The notes: a model not told the origin generated them from the letters alone. A stretch of DNA of 47,900 nt from Chloroflexota bacterium (GCA_009838175.1 VXSB01000012.1:1-47900); one strand, 5' to 3'; counted from the first letter of the stretch, positions 8,292 through 17,221 are shown. Numbers and translations: made by a program.

Positions 8292-8296
8292 ATCCG

Positions 8297-9589
8297 ATGA
8301 CAACTGAAGCGCGGGAGATGGGACCCGAAGCCGTGGAGTCGGTTGAGCGCGCTATTGAGCGCGTGCGAACGGGCGGGATCGTCATCATGGTCGATGACGA
8401 GGACCGTGAGAACGAGGGCGATTTCGTGATGGCGGCGGAGGATGCGACTGCGAAACAGATCAACTTCATGGCTGTCCACGGACGCGGCTTGATCTGCGTT
8501 CCGATGGAGGGGCATGATCTAGACCGCCTCGAGATGCCGATGATGGTGCGCCACAACACGTCGCCGCACTCGACGGCGATGACGGTGGCGGTTGATGCGG
8601 CATATGGGATTACTACCGGGATATCGTCGGCGGACCGAGCGCACACGATCCGGTTGCTGTCAGAACCCGAGGCGTCGTCCGAGAATTTTGTTCAGCCAGG
8701 GCATGTATTTCCGCTCCGATACCAAGAAGGCGGGGTTCTAGTGCGTGCGGGTCACACTGAGGGCTCTATCGACCTGGTTCGCGCGGCGGGCAAACGGTCT
8801 GCGGCGGTCGTATGCGAGATCATGAATGATGATGGGACGATGGCGCGGCGGCCACAACTCGAAAAGATCGCCAAGAAGCACGACATCCCAATCGTCTCGA
8901 TTGCGGACATCATCGCCTACCGTTTGAGTCGGGAGTCGTTTGTACAACGTGTTACTGAGACGCGTTTGCCTACGAAGTGGGGGGAGTTCAGGTGCGTCGC
9001 GTATCGGAGCAATGTGGATCCGGCGGAGCACATCGCCCTCGTGATGGGGAAGATCGATCCTGAGGAACCGGCGGTTGTTCGGGTTCACTCTGAGTGTCTG
9101 ACAGGTGACATTTTCGGGAGCCAGCGTTGCGATTGCGGGGAGCAGTTAGACGCTGCGATGTCGCAGATCGCGGACGCGGGAGTTGGGGCGCTGGTATATA
9201 TGCGTCAGGAGGGTCGTGGCATCGGACTCATCAACAAGCTAAAAGCCTACCGTCTGCAAGACAACGGACTGGACACAGTAGAAGCTAACAACCGTCTCGG
9301 CCTTCAGACCGATCTCCGACACTATGGGGTCGGCGCCCAGATCCTGCTCGACCTTGGTATCCGCAAGTTCAAGTTTTTGACCAACAACCCGAAAAAGGTT
9401 GCGGGTTTGGAAGGGTTTGGACTAGAGATGGTGGAGCAGGTACCTCTTTCTCTAGCCGCTAATGACCACAATCGTAAGTATCTAGAGACTAAGCGCGATC
9501 GGATGATGCATCAGATCAAGGTGGAAGATGGGAAAGAGGAGCCGTCGGGGCCGGTTGCCAGTCGGCGTCGGACACGGTTGGGCGGATAA
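8297..9589 (+). CDS. ribBA: Bifunctional DHBP synthase / GTP cyclohydrolase II
   Basis: This fusion makes both riboflavin precursors. The N-terminal half forms 3,4-dihydroxy-2-butanone 4-phosphate from ribulose 5-phosphate. The C-terminal half opens GTP. The first domain (about residues 12-210) has DDEDRENEGDFV with the acidic metal site, TGISSADRA, and GHTEGSIDL. The second (about 215-410) has the zinc cysteines in CLTGDIFGSQRCDCGE, the catalytic RQEGRGIGL, and the nucleotide-binding ANNRLGLQTDLRHYG. All key residues of both activities are visible, so the fusion should be fully active. Its length of 430 residues is typical, with a short basic tail (SRRRTRLGG). Confidence 0.95.
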   Translation: MTTEAREMGPEAVESVERAIERVRTGGIVIMVDDEDRENEGDFVMAAEDATAKQINFMAVHGRGLICVPMEGHDLDRLEMPMMVRHNTSPHSTAMTVAVDAAYGITTGISSADRAHTIRLLSEPEASSENFVQPGHVFPLRYQEGGVLVRAGHTEGSIDLVRAAGKRSAAVVCEIMNDDGTMARRPQLEKIAKKHDIPIVSIADIIAYRLSRESFVQRVTETRLPTKWGEFRCVAYRSNVDPAEHIALVMGKIDPEEPAVVRVHSECLTGDIFGSQRCDCGEQLDAAMSQIADAGVGALVYMRQEGRGIGLINKLKAYRLQDNGLDTVEANNRLGLQTDLRHYGVGAQILLDLGIRKFKFLTNNPKKVAGLEGFGLEMVEQVPLSLAANDHNRKYLETKRDRMMHQIKVEDGKEEPSGPVASRRRTRLGG

Positions 9590-9605
9590 TCGCTAGGAGA
9601 GGTTG

Positions 9606-10109
9606 ATGGCTGAGATCGAGAAGGGCGCTGGTGAGTCGCCCGTGGAGTTTTTGGATGGATCGGGTTTGAAGATCGGGATTGCGGTAGCGCGGTTCAATTC
9701 GGACATCACGTTCAAGATGCGGAATCTGTGTTTGGCGCGGTTGGAGGAGTTGGGTGTGAAGGTCGAGGAATCGCAGATTTTCGAGGTACCGGGATCGTTT
9801 GAGTTGCCGTTGGCAGCTCGGGCGTTGTTGGACCCGCCCATCGAATCTGATGCGGTGATCGCAATTGGAGCGGTGATTCGCGGCCAAACCGACCACTATG
9901 AGCACATTGCGAATGCGGCTTCGCAGGGGTTGTTAAGGGTTTCGGAGGATGCGCTGAAGCCGGTGGTGTTTGGGGTCTTGACTACGGATACTGTGGAGCA
10001 GGCGGTGGAGCGGATTGGGCACGCGTCGGGGTATGCGGAGTCGGCGGTGGAGATGGTAAATCGGTTGAGGGGGACGCGGGAGAGGCGGCGGGGGATTGGA
10101 TTGGTGTGA
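9606..10109 (+). CDS. ribH: 6,7-dimethyl-8-ribityllumazine synthase
   Basis: RibH condenses the butanone phosphate from RibBA with the pyrimidine from RibD to give the substrate of riboflavin synthase. The protein of 167 residues has the fold-typical stretches VARFNSDIT, FEVPGSFELPLAAR, AIGAVIRGQTDHYEHIA with the catalytic His, and FGVLTTDTVEQAVER. AGGAG six bases upstream fixes the ATG at 9606; a TTG one codon earlier is less likely. It closes the rib operon and is convergent with the ankyrin gene. A second, incomplete ribH-like sequence lies at 11789-12115 and shares an identical 33-base run with this gene (10044-10076 here). Confidence 0.95.
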   Translation: MAEIEKGAGESPVEFLDGSGLKIGIAVARFNSDITFKMRNLCLARLEELGVKVEESQIFEVPGSFELPLAARALLDPPIESDAVIAIGAVIRGQTDHYEHIANAASQGLLRVSEDALKPVVFGVLTTDTVEQAVERIGHASGYAESAVEMVNRLRGTRERRRGIGLV

Positions 10110-10170
10110 GAAGGTTTACATCTTCGTAGTTCCCACGTCTTGATGTATGTTGCAATCCTCACAACTTGGT

Positions 10171-11568
10171 TCAATTGCCGCCATATGCCTTTAGCTCTCT
10201 GACGATTGCTGCATGCTCTCTATGTTGAGCCAGATCGAGAGGAGTCGCCCCTCCAGGGTCCCTAGTATTGACATCCGCACCTGCGGCGATCAATTCCCGC
10301 ACAATGGCCAGATGTCCCAGGTACGCGGCGATATGAAGCGGCGCCCAATCTTCATCGTACTTGGCATCGACATCCGCGCCGGCCGCGATCAGGTCTCTAA
10401 CGATGTCAGTGAAACCGTTCGATGCGGCCCAGAACAGGGGTGTACCCCACGCATCCGAAGCCAAGTTCACGTCGGCGCCGGAAGCTATGAGCTCGCTTGC
10501 CGGCTCCGGATGCATGTTAAAGAGCGAAATCAAAAGCGGAGTCGTTCCGTCGGTGTCACGCGTATCGAGATCGGCACGAGCGCGTATCAGTTCTCTGACG
10601 GTTGATGTATCGCCGTTCGCCGCAGCAACGTATAACGGGGACCAACCGTCGCTAGACGCGACGTTAACATCTGCGCCGGCATTGATCAGTTCCCTTGCAA
10701 CTTCCGAATGACCGGTTTCTACAGCAAAGTACAAAAGAGTTGACCCGTCTCCAGCCACGGCATTTACGTTTGCGCCAGCCTGTATCAGTTCTTTGACTAT
10801 AAAAGTATTTCCTTCCGAGACCGCGCGCCAAATGGCATCGTTAAGGTGCTGCCGCGAGAATCTATCCACGTTTGATTCGACTGGTATTTCATCAGCATGC
10901 GTCAGTAACTGCACGACTTCCGCATGATCGTCCTCACTGGCGTAATCAAGAGCGGTCCTTCCTTCGAAATCCCCGGCATCTACGTCGGCTCCAGCAGCTA
11001 TCAAGATTCGAGCGATTTCGAGTTCGTCGTTCCTAGCAGCCGCATGAAGAGGTAGCAGATCGGATGTTGTGAAATTTGGGTCTGCACCAGCATCTAGCAA
11101 TGCCTGCGTGGCCTCGAGATTTCCATACATCGCAGCATGATAGAGCGGCGTTACGCCGTTGGATTCGGAGTTGACATCAGCACCGACGGAGATGAGATGC
11201 TCGATTTCCGCGATATCGTTGCCGGAAATCGCGCTGAAAAAAGTATTGGTCAATTCGTTTGGCGATAGTGCCGGTGTTCTCGGCGTCGGGGCGGGAACGG
11301 GCGTGTAGGCTGGCGTGGGCGGCGCTGGTGTGGGCGGCGCTGGTGTGCTGGTCGGTGGTTCTGGCGTCGCTGCGGGAACGGGCGTGTAGGCTGGTGTGGC
11401 CGGTGCTGGCGTGACTTCTGGTGTTAAAGTTGTGGGTTCGGATGTTCCTACGAATGTGGGAGTCGGAAATCCCAAAAACACCCACAGCAACAATATCGCC
11501 GATATCACAGAACCCACAGCTCCGATTGCGGTCCACAATCTGCTCTTTAGTAGCGATAGTAAATCCAC
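10171..11568 (-). CDS. Membrane-anchored ankyrin-repeat protein
   Basis: From the GTG at 11568 the protein has 465 residues. A short N-terminal part is followed by one membrane helix at about 12-34 (WTAIGAVGSVISAILLLWVF). A Pro/Thr/Ala linker follows at about 35-102, in which TPAYTPVPA occurs twice. The rest is about eleven ankyrin repeats (typical unit TPLHAAA...LIAAGADVN). The fourth lacks the usual end and is followed by a less regular stretch, so the array may be two blocks. The linker suggests that the ankyrin part lies outside the cytoplasmic membrane. Ankyrin arrays bind proteins; the partner is unknown. A TTG at 11655 would extend the frame by 29 codons, but into the remnant on the other strand, so the shorter start is preferred. 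Confidence 0.8.
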   Translation of the reverse strand: MDLLSLLKSRLWTAIGAVGSVISAILLLWVFLGFPTPTFVGTSEPTTLTPEVTPAPATPAYTPVPAATPEPPTSTPAPPTPAPPTPAYTPVPAPTPRTPALSPNELTNTFFSAISGNDIAEIEHLISVGADVNSESNGVTPLYHAAMYGNLEATQALLDAGADPNFTTSDLLPLHAAARNDELEIARILIAAGADVDAGDFEGRTALDYASEDDHAEVVQLLTHADEIPVESNVDRFSRQHLNDAIWRAVSEGNTFIVKELIQAGANVNAVAGDGSTLLYFAVETGHSEVARELINAGADVNVASSDGWSPLYVAAANGDTSTVRELIRARADLDTRDTDGTTPLLISLFNMHPEPASELIASGADVNLASDAWGTPLFWAASNGFTDIVRDLIAAGADVDAKYDEDWAPLHIAAYLGHLAIVRELIAAGADVNTRDPGGATPLDLAQHREHAAIVRELKAYGGN

Positions 11569-11640
11569 AATCCGACTATCCTCAGTAAATGTAGGAATCC
11601 GCTGTACACACAAGATTTTACCTTGGTTTGAAATGTAGCG

Positions 11641-11789
11641 ATCCGGGCCGTCCAAGTCGGCGAAACCTTTCTCAACGACCCCATCCCTACCACGTCGAAT
11701 TCGACTACGGCATAGTAGGCATCGATGCCATCAACGGCGACATCTGGCTAAGAACTCGCTACGACGACGAGGTCTCGGTTGAGTCGTAG
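11641..11789 (+). pseudogene. 3' remnant of a small lipoprotein gene
   Basis: The translation gives IRAVQVGETFLND and then, after a one-base deletion near 11680, HPYHVEFDYGIVGIDAINGD and a tail ending in a TAG at 11787-11789. This aligns with the last 50 or so residues of the intact lipoprotein at 29361-29840 (AVQIGGTFPDDLDPY, YGIVGIDVINGD, stop at the same place). The 5' two-thirds, with signal peptide and lipobox, is missing. It is therefore a frameshifted gene fragment. Its 3' end coincides exactly with the start of the ribH remnant. Confidence 0.75.
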
Positions 11790-12115
11790 AGGTAACGTCC
11801 ATCGAGCTCCCCCTCGCCGCCAGAACACTCCTAGACTCTCCCATCGAATCCGACGCCGTAATCGCCATCGGAGCCGTCATAAAAGGCGAAACCGACCACT
11901 ACCACCACATCGCCAGCGCCGCATCCCAAGGCCTACTCGGAGCATCCGAAGACGCCCTAAAACCCGTTATCTTCGGCGTCCTCACTACGGATACGGTGGA
12001 ACAGGCTGTGGAGCGGATCGGGCAGGCGTCCGGATATGCGGATTCCGCGGTGGAGATGGTAAATCGGTTGAGGGGGACGAGGGAAAGGTTAATGGGCCGG
12101 GGATTGAGGTTTTAG
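11789..12115 (+). pseudogene. 5'-truncated ribH-like remnant
   Basis: An open frame without a start codon reads IELPLAARTLL, AIGAVIKGETDHYHHIA, FGVLTTDTVEQAVERIGQ and MVNRLRGTRERLMGRGLRF to a TAG at 12113-12115. It matches RibH (9606-10109) from about residue 58 onward and lacks the N-terminal third, so it cannot form a complete enzyme. The first 190 bases differ from ribH at most third positions. The last 100 or so are about 90 percent identical, with 12047-12079 identical to 10044-10076. That mosaic suggests a diverged copy partly overwritten by gene conversion from ribH. Confidence 0.8.
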
Positions 12116-12213
12116 TTAGCTGTGTGTCTGAGTGGAAGGCGATCGCCAGTTTCCCAAAATCAATGTGAGGCTAACCGTTACTTTTGAGGACTTCATCAGC
12201 AGGGTTACGCTCT

Positions 12214-12903
12214 TCATAAATCGCACCCAATAGGATTCGCATCTATCAATTTGATGGCCTCTTTGATGTCGTACGCGTGAATTAGGCCAGTATTTGTCTG
12301 CAAATGAAGTCCAGTTTCTGCGCCTGTACTGTGTAAGACTGGTTCTTCTTCAATTTGATACGCCGACACAACTGCGGCAACTTGGAAATCGGCGTTTGGG
12401 CTCGGTCGAAACACTACAGGACCACCGGAGAATCCACGATTGTTGTGACCGTCCAAAAGGTAAAAGTTGAGCAAATCTGATGGAAACATCGAGAGTGTGG
12501 CACGTTTTACCAGAGGAAGTGGGCGGAATTTGGATTCGTCATGCGCCAATATCGAGGCGTTGATGCCTAATGGAAACCCCAAGAAATAAACATCCTGACC
12601 ATAGGTAATGCCTTCGCTATTCGCCGGCAACGCGAATCTAGAGTTCGGCGTTGTGATCGGCTTTTCAGGACCTAGAACCGAGATGTCAACATCGCCGTCG
12701 GAATGACCGACGGTTGTAACTTGCACTGCCTGCCAATCGCTGTTTTGGAACAGTCGGATCGTATTGATTCCGACTAGATGTTCTACGACGTGCCTCGCTG
12801 TTACCAAGTACTCCTTGCTGCCATTTTCGATCGCGAAAGCTGTGCCCGTGATTCCTCCTACCCTTACATGAAAAACTCTGAAAATGACGTTGGACGTTAT
12901 CAA
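12214..12903 (-). CDS. Trypsin-like serine protease without signal peptide
   Basis: The 229 residues hold a full chymotrypsin-fold triad: His38 (VTARHVVE), Asp73 (GDVDISVL) and Ser159 (NNRGFSGGPVV). The oxyanion-loop glycines are in place. No signal peptide, membrane helix or PDZ domain is visible, unlike the HtrA/Deg family, so the protein is probably cytoplasmic or needs another export route. The start is a TTG with AGGA seven bases upstream; no in-frame ATG exists nearby. It sits alone in the variable stretch between the ribH remnant and mdh. Substrates are unknown; a housekeeping or stress protease is plausible. Confidence 0.8.
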   Translation of the reverse strand: MITSNVIFRVFHVRVGGITGTAFAIENGSKEYLVTARHVVEHLVGINTIRLFQNSDWQAVQVTTVGHSDGDVDISVLGPEKPITTPNSRFALPANSEGITYGQDVYFLGFPLGINASILAHDESKFRPLPLVKRATLSMFPSDLLNFYLLDGHNNRGFSGGPVVFRPSPNADFQVAAVVSAYQIEEEPVLHSTGAETGLHLQTNTGLIHAYDIKEAIKLIDANPIGCDL

Positions 12904-12969
12904 ATCGTTATCCTGACGAGTTCGATGCCAACTCTAGTGTTCGTGCGACCTGTGTGTGATGCGGCTTCA

Positions 12970-13914
12970 TTATGCATTGTCGACATTACTTGCCGCCATC
13001 ACATCCACCAACTCTTGCACCGCGTCCGCTGATGCCTGCAACGCTGTACTCTCGGCTTCCGTCAACTCGACCTCGATGATCTCCTCGACGCCGCCCGCGC
13101 CGAGTTTCACTGGCACTCCCACGTAAAGGCCAGAAATCCCGTACTCCCCGTCCAGCATCGCCGCGCATGGCAATATCTCTTTGCGGTCGAGGAGGATCGC
13201 CTCGACCATTTGGGCGCTGGCGGCTGATGGTGCGTAGTAGGCGGAGCCGGTTTTGAGGAGGGCTACGATCTCGGCACCTCCGTCGCGGGTGCGTTGGACG
13301 ATCTCTTCCAGGCGGTCGGCTTCGATGAGTTCGGATACGGGTACGCCGCCGACGGTTGTGGCTTTGATTAGGGGGACCATGGTGTCGCCGTGTCCGCCGA
13401 GGACGTATGCGGAGACGTTGGTAACGGAGACGTTGAGCTCTTGAGCGAGGAAGGTGCGGAAGCGTGCGGTATCTAGGATTCCGGCCATTCCGACGACGCG
13501 CTCTTTGGGGAAGCCGCTGACTTGCTGGGCGAGCTGGACCATGGCGTCGAGGGGGTTGGAAACGACGACGATGATGGAGTTGGGCGAGTATTTGACGACC
13601 TGCTCGGTGACGGACTGCATGATGCGCATGTTGGTGAGCAACAGGTCGTCGCGGGACATGCCTGGGCGTCGGGCGATGCCAGCGGTGATGACTACGACAT
13701 CGGAGTCCGCGGTTGGTTCGTAGTCGTTTGCGCCGATGATCTGGGCGTCGGTGCCTAGGACGGGGCCGGACTCCAGTAGGTCCAGCGCTTTGCCTTGGGG
13801 CATGTCTTCGACTACGTCGACTAGGACTACATCGGCATAGCCGCGTTCGTAGATGCGCTGTGCGGTGGTTGCGCCGACGTTTCCGGCGCCTACGACGGTT
13901 ACCTTGGATCGCAT
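12970..13914 (-). CDS. mdh: Malate dehydrogenase (LDH-like type)
   Basis: The enzyme converts malate and NAD to oxaloacetate and NADH in the TCA cycle. The ATG at 13914 gives [14 protein letters not shown], with the Rossmann glycines at once and AGGAAAG upstream; upstream in-frame sequence falls in the repeat and is not used. The 314 residues include Asp33 for NAD selection, the substrate arginines in ARRPGMSR (Arg82/83 and Arg88, pointing to malate rather than lactate), Asp148/Arg151 and the catalytic His175 in GGHGDTM. It lies downstream of icd, separated by a repeat, with carboxylase and mazG genes further upstream. Confidence 0.93.
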   Translation of the reverse strand: MRSKVTVVGAGNVGATTAQRIYERGYADVVLVDVVEDMPQGKALDLLESGPVLGTDAQIIGANDYEPTADSDVVVITAGIARRPGMSRDDLLLTNMRIMQSVTEQVVKYSPNSIIVVVSNPLDAMVQLAQQVSGFPKERVVGMAGILDTARFRTFLAQELNVSVTNVSAYVLGGHGDTMVPLIKATTVGGVPVSELIEADRLEEIVQRTRDGGAEIVALLKTGSAYYAPSAASAQMVEAILLDRKEILPCAAMLDGEYGISGLYVGVPVKLGAGGVEEIIEVELTEAESTALQASADAVQELVDVMAASNVDNA

Positions 13915-13981
13915 GGGTGGATTGTCTTTCCTAACTTGATGTGGATGTCTGGTCGATGACTGTTGGGGCTTGGCCTCGGGA

Positions 13982-14034
13982 ACCCCCTGCTTCGCTTCGC
14001 TCCGCGTCCCCCTTTTGCTTTGCAAAAAGGGGAG
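13982..14034 (+). repeat. Hairpin-forming interspersed repeat, copy 3, between icd and mdh
   Basis: AACCCCCTGC starts the block, TTCGCTTCGCTCCGCGTCCC continues it, and CCCCTTTTGC/GCAAAAAGGGG closes it with a stem of about ten bases. It is in the same orientation as copy 1 (234-293). It fills most of the 125-base gap between icd and mdh. It could reduce read-through or protect the 3' end of the icd message. Confidence 0.7.
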
Positions 14035-14039
14035 GAATA

Positions 14040-15242
14040 TTACGACGCGTCAACGTAGGACTGCCATTTGGTTTCTAGGTTTGGGTCGTTGACGGTGTCG
14101 GCTACGTAGGCTCCGTATTCGTCGCCGGTTGCGCCGGTGTCGCGACCGGTGGTTACGATCTTGCGTTCGTACTGACCGCATACCTCCAGCGCCATATCGA
14201 GGCGTCGTCCGAGGTCAGCGTAGCCGATGTGCTGGAGGAGCATGGCGGAGGCTTTGAGCATGGATGACGGGTCGGCGTATTGGGCTCGGCCTTCGGTGAC
14301 CATGCGGGGTGCGGAGCCGTGGATGGCTTCGAACATTGCGTACCGGGTACCGATGTTGGCGGCTCCGGCAGTTCCGACACCGCCTTGGATCTCGGCGGCT
14401 TCGTCGGTGAGGATGTCGCCGTAGAGGTTGGGCATAACGAAGACTTGGAAGTCAGAGCGTCGTGCAGTGTCGAGGAGCTTGGCGGTCATGATGTCGATGT
14501 ACCAGCCGTCCCACTCGATACCGGGGTATTCCTGAGAGACGCGTTCGGCGACTTGGAGGAAGCGTCCGTCGCTGAGTTTGACGATATTGGCTTTGGTGAC
14601 GACGGTTACTCGGTCGCGGCCGTTTTGCTTGGCGTGTTCGAAGGCGGCGCGGATGATGCGCTCGGAGCCGGGTTCAGAGATGAGGCGGAAGTCGATGGTG
14701 AAGTCGTCGGTGACATCGATTCCGTCAGAGCCGAGGGCGTAGAGGTCCTCGGTGTTCTCGCGGAAAAATACCCAGTCGATGCCCTCGGACGGGACGCGCA
14801 CGGGCCTGACGTTGGCGAATAGGTCGAGCTCTTTTCTCATGCCGACGTTGGCGGATTCGAGGTTCGGCCAGCCATCGCCTTTTTCTGGAGTTGTCGTGGG
14901 TCCCTTGAGGGTGACATCGCACTCTTTGATCTCGGCAAGCACATCGTCCGGTATCGACTGGAGATGTGCAGCGCGGTTCTCGATGGTGAGGCCTTCGATA
15001 TCCCGGAACTCGATCTTACCGCTCGCTACGGCGTCGGAGAGGAGGCGTTCGAGGACACCGCGAGCGGTGTCGGTGATTGCCGGGCCGATGCCGTCGCCGC
15101 CGATGAGGCCGATCTTTATCGTGTCAAGTGCGTTGTAGTCGACGAAACCGGACGATTCCTTCATCGCCTCGACGCGTGAAATCTGTTTCTCTAGCAGCGT
15201 GCCAAAATGCTCCTTGGCACGCTCGATTGCTGCGTTTTGCAT
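14040..15242 (-). CDS. icd: Isocitrate dehydrogenase (isocitrate/isopropylmalate family)
   Basis: The family oxidatively decarboxylates 2-hydroxy acids. With mdh next door, the TCA-cycle isocitrate enzyme is the best reading. The 400-residue protein has [10 protein letters not shown] near residue 47, the arginine-rich substrate segment, [16 protein letters not shown], the catalytic [12 protein letters not shown] with Lys, the metal aspartates in [19 protein letters not shown], and GSAPRM before the cofactor loop. Two AGAGGAAC boxes precede the ATG at 15242. NAD versus NADP use is not settled by inspection. Isopropylmalate dehydrogenase is unlikely because no leu genes are near and the protein is longer. 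Confidence 0.85.
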   Translation of the reverse strand: MQNAAIERAKEHFGTLLEKQISRVEAMKESSGFVDYNALDTIKIGLIGGDGIGPAITDTARGVLERLLSDAVASGKIEFRDIEGLTIENRAAHLQSIPDDVLAEIKECDVTLKGPTTTPEKGDGWPNLESANVGMRKELDLFANVRPVRVPSEGIDWVFFRENTEDLYALGSDGIDVTDDFTIDFRLISEPGSERIIRAAFEHAKQNGRDRVTVVTKANIVKLSDGRFLQVAERVSQEYPGIEWDGWYIDIMTAKLLDTARRSDFQVFVMPNLYGDILTDEAAEIQGGVGTAGAANIGTRYAMFEAIHGSAPRMVTEGRAQYADPSSMLKASAMLLQHIGYADLGRRLDMALEVCGQYERKIVTTGRDTGATGDEYGAYVADTVNDPNLETKWQSYVDAS

Positions 15243-15278
15243 TCAGTGTTCCTCTGCTGATGTTCCTCTAGTGGGGGT

Positions 15279-15701
15279 TCATTCCCACTTGTGTGGTTTG
15301 CCTTCTTTCGGCAGCAACTTGCCGGTGTCCTGCCGTATCGCATGAGTTTCTTCAGTCTTGCGTGCGTTTTTGGCGGTGACGTATCTGACACCATCGAGAC
15401 CGTCCACACCAAGAGCTTCGACATGTCCGATGGCTACGAAGAGAACGTCGGCGGCTTCGTTGAGGACACCAGTGGTGTCGTTATCGTCGACCGCTTCGGC
15501 TAGCTCTCGTACCTCTTCGGCGAGTATTGCCTTGCGGCGGTCGATGATGCTAGCGGGGGTCGCATCTTTGAAGTGTCCAGACCCGAATCCCCAGCGGTTG
15601 TGAAAATCCCAGACCTCTCGTGCCATGTCTGAAACCGCTTGCACGAACTCCTCTTCTCCCACGGTGTTCGGAGCGTAACGGGGCTGATCGGCGACGCTCA
15701 C
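15279..15701 (-). CDS. MazG-like nucleotide pyrophosphohydrolase
   Basis: The 140 residues carry the metal-binding pattern of the all-alpha NTP pyrophosphatases: EEVRE (Glu62, Glu63, Glu66) and, one helix on, EAADVLF (Glu82, Asp85). These enzymes split nucleoside triphosphates, often damaged ones, into monophosphate and pyrophosphate. The GTG start overlaps the stop of the carboxyltransferase gene as GTGA (15701-15698), so the two are co-translated. The target nucleotide is unknown. A phosphoribosyl-ATP pyrophosphohydrolase is less likely without his genes nearby. Confidence 0.75.
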   Translation of the reverse strand: MSVADQPRYAPNTVGEEEFVQAVSDMAREVWDFHNRWGFGSGHFKDATPASIIDRRKAILAEEVRELAEAVDDNDTTGVLNEAADVLFVAIGHVEALGVDGLDGVRYVTAKNARKTEETHAIRQDTGKLLPKEGKPHKWE

Positions 15702-17221
15702 AGAGGGATGTTCCCGTGCTTCTTCGACGGCATGTCGTCGACTTTGTTGGCGAGCATCTCGAGCGCGTCTATGACACGTGAGCGTGTGTCGCGGGGATCG
15801 ATAACGTCATCGACGTATCCGCGGTTCGCGGCGATGTACGGATTGGCGAATCGTTCGCGGTAGTCGGCAACGAGTTCTTGACGTTTAGTGTCGGGGTCAT
15901 CGGCGGCGGCGATGTCGCGGCGCGCGATGACGTTCACTGCGCCGTCAGGCCCCATAACCGCGATCTCGGCAGTTGGCCACGCAAGGTTCACATCGCATCG
16001 AAGCTCTTTGCTGCCCATGACGATGTACGCGCCGCCGTAGGCTTTGCGTAGGATGACGGTGATTTTGGGTACAGTGGCTTCGGAGTATGCGTAGAGCATC
16101 TTTGCGCCGTGGCGGATGATGCCGCCCTGCTCTTGCGCGGTGCCGGGCATGAAGCCGGGCACGTCAACAAGGGTCAGGATGGGAATGTTGAATGCGTCGC
16201 AGAAGCGGACGAAACGTGCGCCTTTGTCAGAGGCATCGATGTCCAATACTCCCGCCACTTCGTTCGGCTGATTCGCCACAATGCCTACCGTCGAACCACC
16301 CATGCGTCCAAAGCCAACGACGATATTGCGGGCATACTCGGCATGGACTTGCATGAAGTCACCGTCATCAACGATCTCATCGATGACGTCGAGAACGTCG
16401 TATGGCATGTTGGGGTCGTCAGGGATTACCCCGGCTAGTTTTTCTGGACGGCGGTTTGTGGGATCTTCGGAAGGAGACGCAGGTGGTGATGATGCGTTGT
16501 TGGACGGCAAGAAACTGAGCAGTCGCCGAACTTCCGCGTAGCAGGAATCTTCGTCAGGGGCAGCATAGTGCGCGACGCCGGAAGTTGTCGCATGCATTCC
16601 CGCACCGCCGAGGTCTTCGTGGGATACGTCCTCGCCAGTTACGGATCGAACCACGTCGGGACCGGTGATGTACATCTGCCCTATCGACTCGACCATGAAG
16701 ATGAAGTCGGTCATTGCGGGGGAGTAGACCGCGCCGCCTGCGGAGGGGCCTGCGATGACGGTGATCTGGGGGATGACGCCAGAAGCCAACGTGTTTCGTC
16801 GGAATATCTCGCCATAGCCTGCTAACGAGTCGATGCCCTCTTGGATACGGGCGCCGCCGGAGTCGTTGATGCCCACTACTGGGGCTCCAACTTTGATGGC
16901 GTGATCCATCACCTTGGATATCTTTTGCGCCGCGATCTGAGAGAGCGATCCGCCGAGAACTGTGAAGTCTTGAGCGTAGGCAAATACGGTGCGGCCATCG
17001 ACTTTGCCCCATCCGGTTACCACCGAGTCGCCTTCGAAGCGTTGCTTGTCGAGTCCGAGGTCGGTGGAACGGTGGGTGTTAAAGGTGTCGATCTCGGTAA
17101 AGCTACTGTCGTCGAACAGCTTTGACAGCCGTTCGCGGGCGGTGAGTTTGCCGCGTTTCTGCTGCGATTCGATGCGCCGTTCGCCGCCGCCAAGTTTAGC
17201 CGTCGAGCGACGTGATTCCAA
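15698..17221 (-). CDS. Acyl-CoA (propionyl-CoA type) carboxylase carboxyltransferase subunit
   Basis: This biotin-dependent subunit moves the carboxyl group from biotin to an acyl-CoA such as propionyl- or acetyl-CoA. The 507 residues show both crotonase-like halves. The N-terminal half has NDSGGARIQEGI and IAGPSAGGAVYSPAMTDF; the C-terminal half has VDVPGFMPGTAQEQGGIIRHGAK and GGAYIVMGSKEL. It lacks the zinc ribbon of AccD and is of the length of PccB-type subunits. No biotin carboxylase or carrier gene is in the window, so its partner is elsewhere. The start is TTG without a good ribosome site. Only 55 bases separate it from the divergent folP. Confidence 0.88.
   Translation of the reverse strand: MESRRSTAKLGGGERRIESQQKRGKLTARERLSKLFDDSSFTEIDTFNTHRSTDLGLDKQRFEGDSVVTGWGKVDGRTVFAYAQDFTVLGGSLSQIAAQKISKVMDHAIKVGAPVVGINDSGGARIQEGIDSLAGYGEIFRRNTLASGVIPQITVIAGPSAGGAVYSPAMTDFIFMVESIGQMYITGPDVVRSVTGEDVSHEDLGGAGMHATTSGVAHYAAPDEDSCYAEVRRLLSFLPSNNASSPPASPSEDPTNRRPEKLAGVIPDDPNMPYDVLDVIDEIVDDGDFMQVHAEYARNIVVGFGRMGGSTVGIVANQPNEVAGVLDIDASDKGARFVRFCDAFNIPILTLVDVPGFMPGTAQEQGGIIRHGAKMLYAYSEATVPKITVILRKAYGGAYIVMGSKELRCDVNLAWPTAEIAVMGPDGAVNVIARRDIAAADDPDTKRQELVADYRERFANPYIAANRGYVDDVIDPRDTRSRVIDALEMLANKVDDMPSKKHGNIPL

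Noticed and set aside
11569..11655. 29-codon extension of the ankyrin protein to a TTG at 11655
   Set aside because: The start would lie within the lipoprotein remnant and has a poorly placed ribosome site; the GTG at 11568 just before the membrane helix fits better.
14040..15242. 3-isopropylmalate dehydrogenase as identity of this gene
   Set aside because: No leucine biosynthesis genes are nearby, the protein is longer than usual LeuB, and mdh next door supports a TCA-cycle role.
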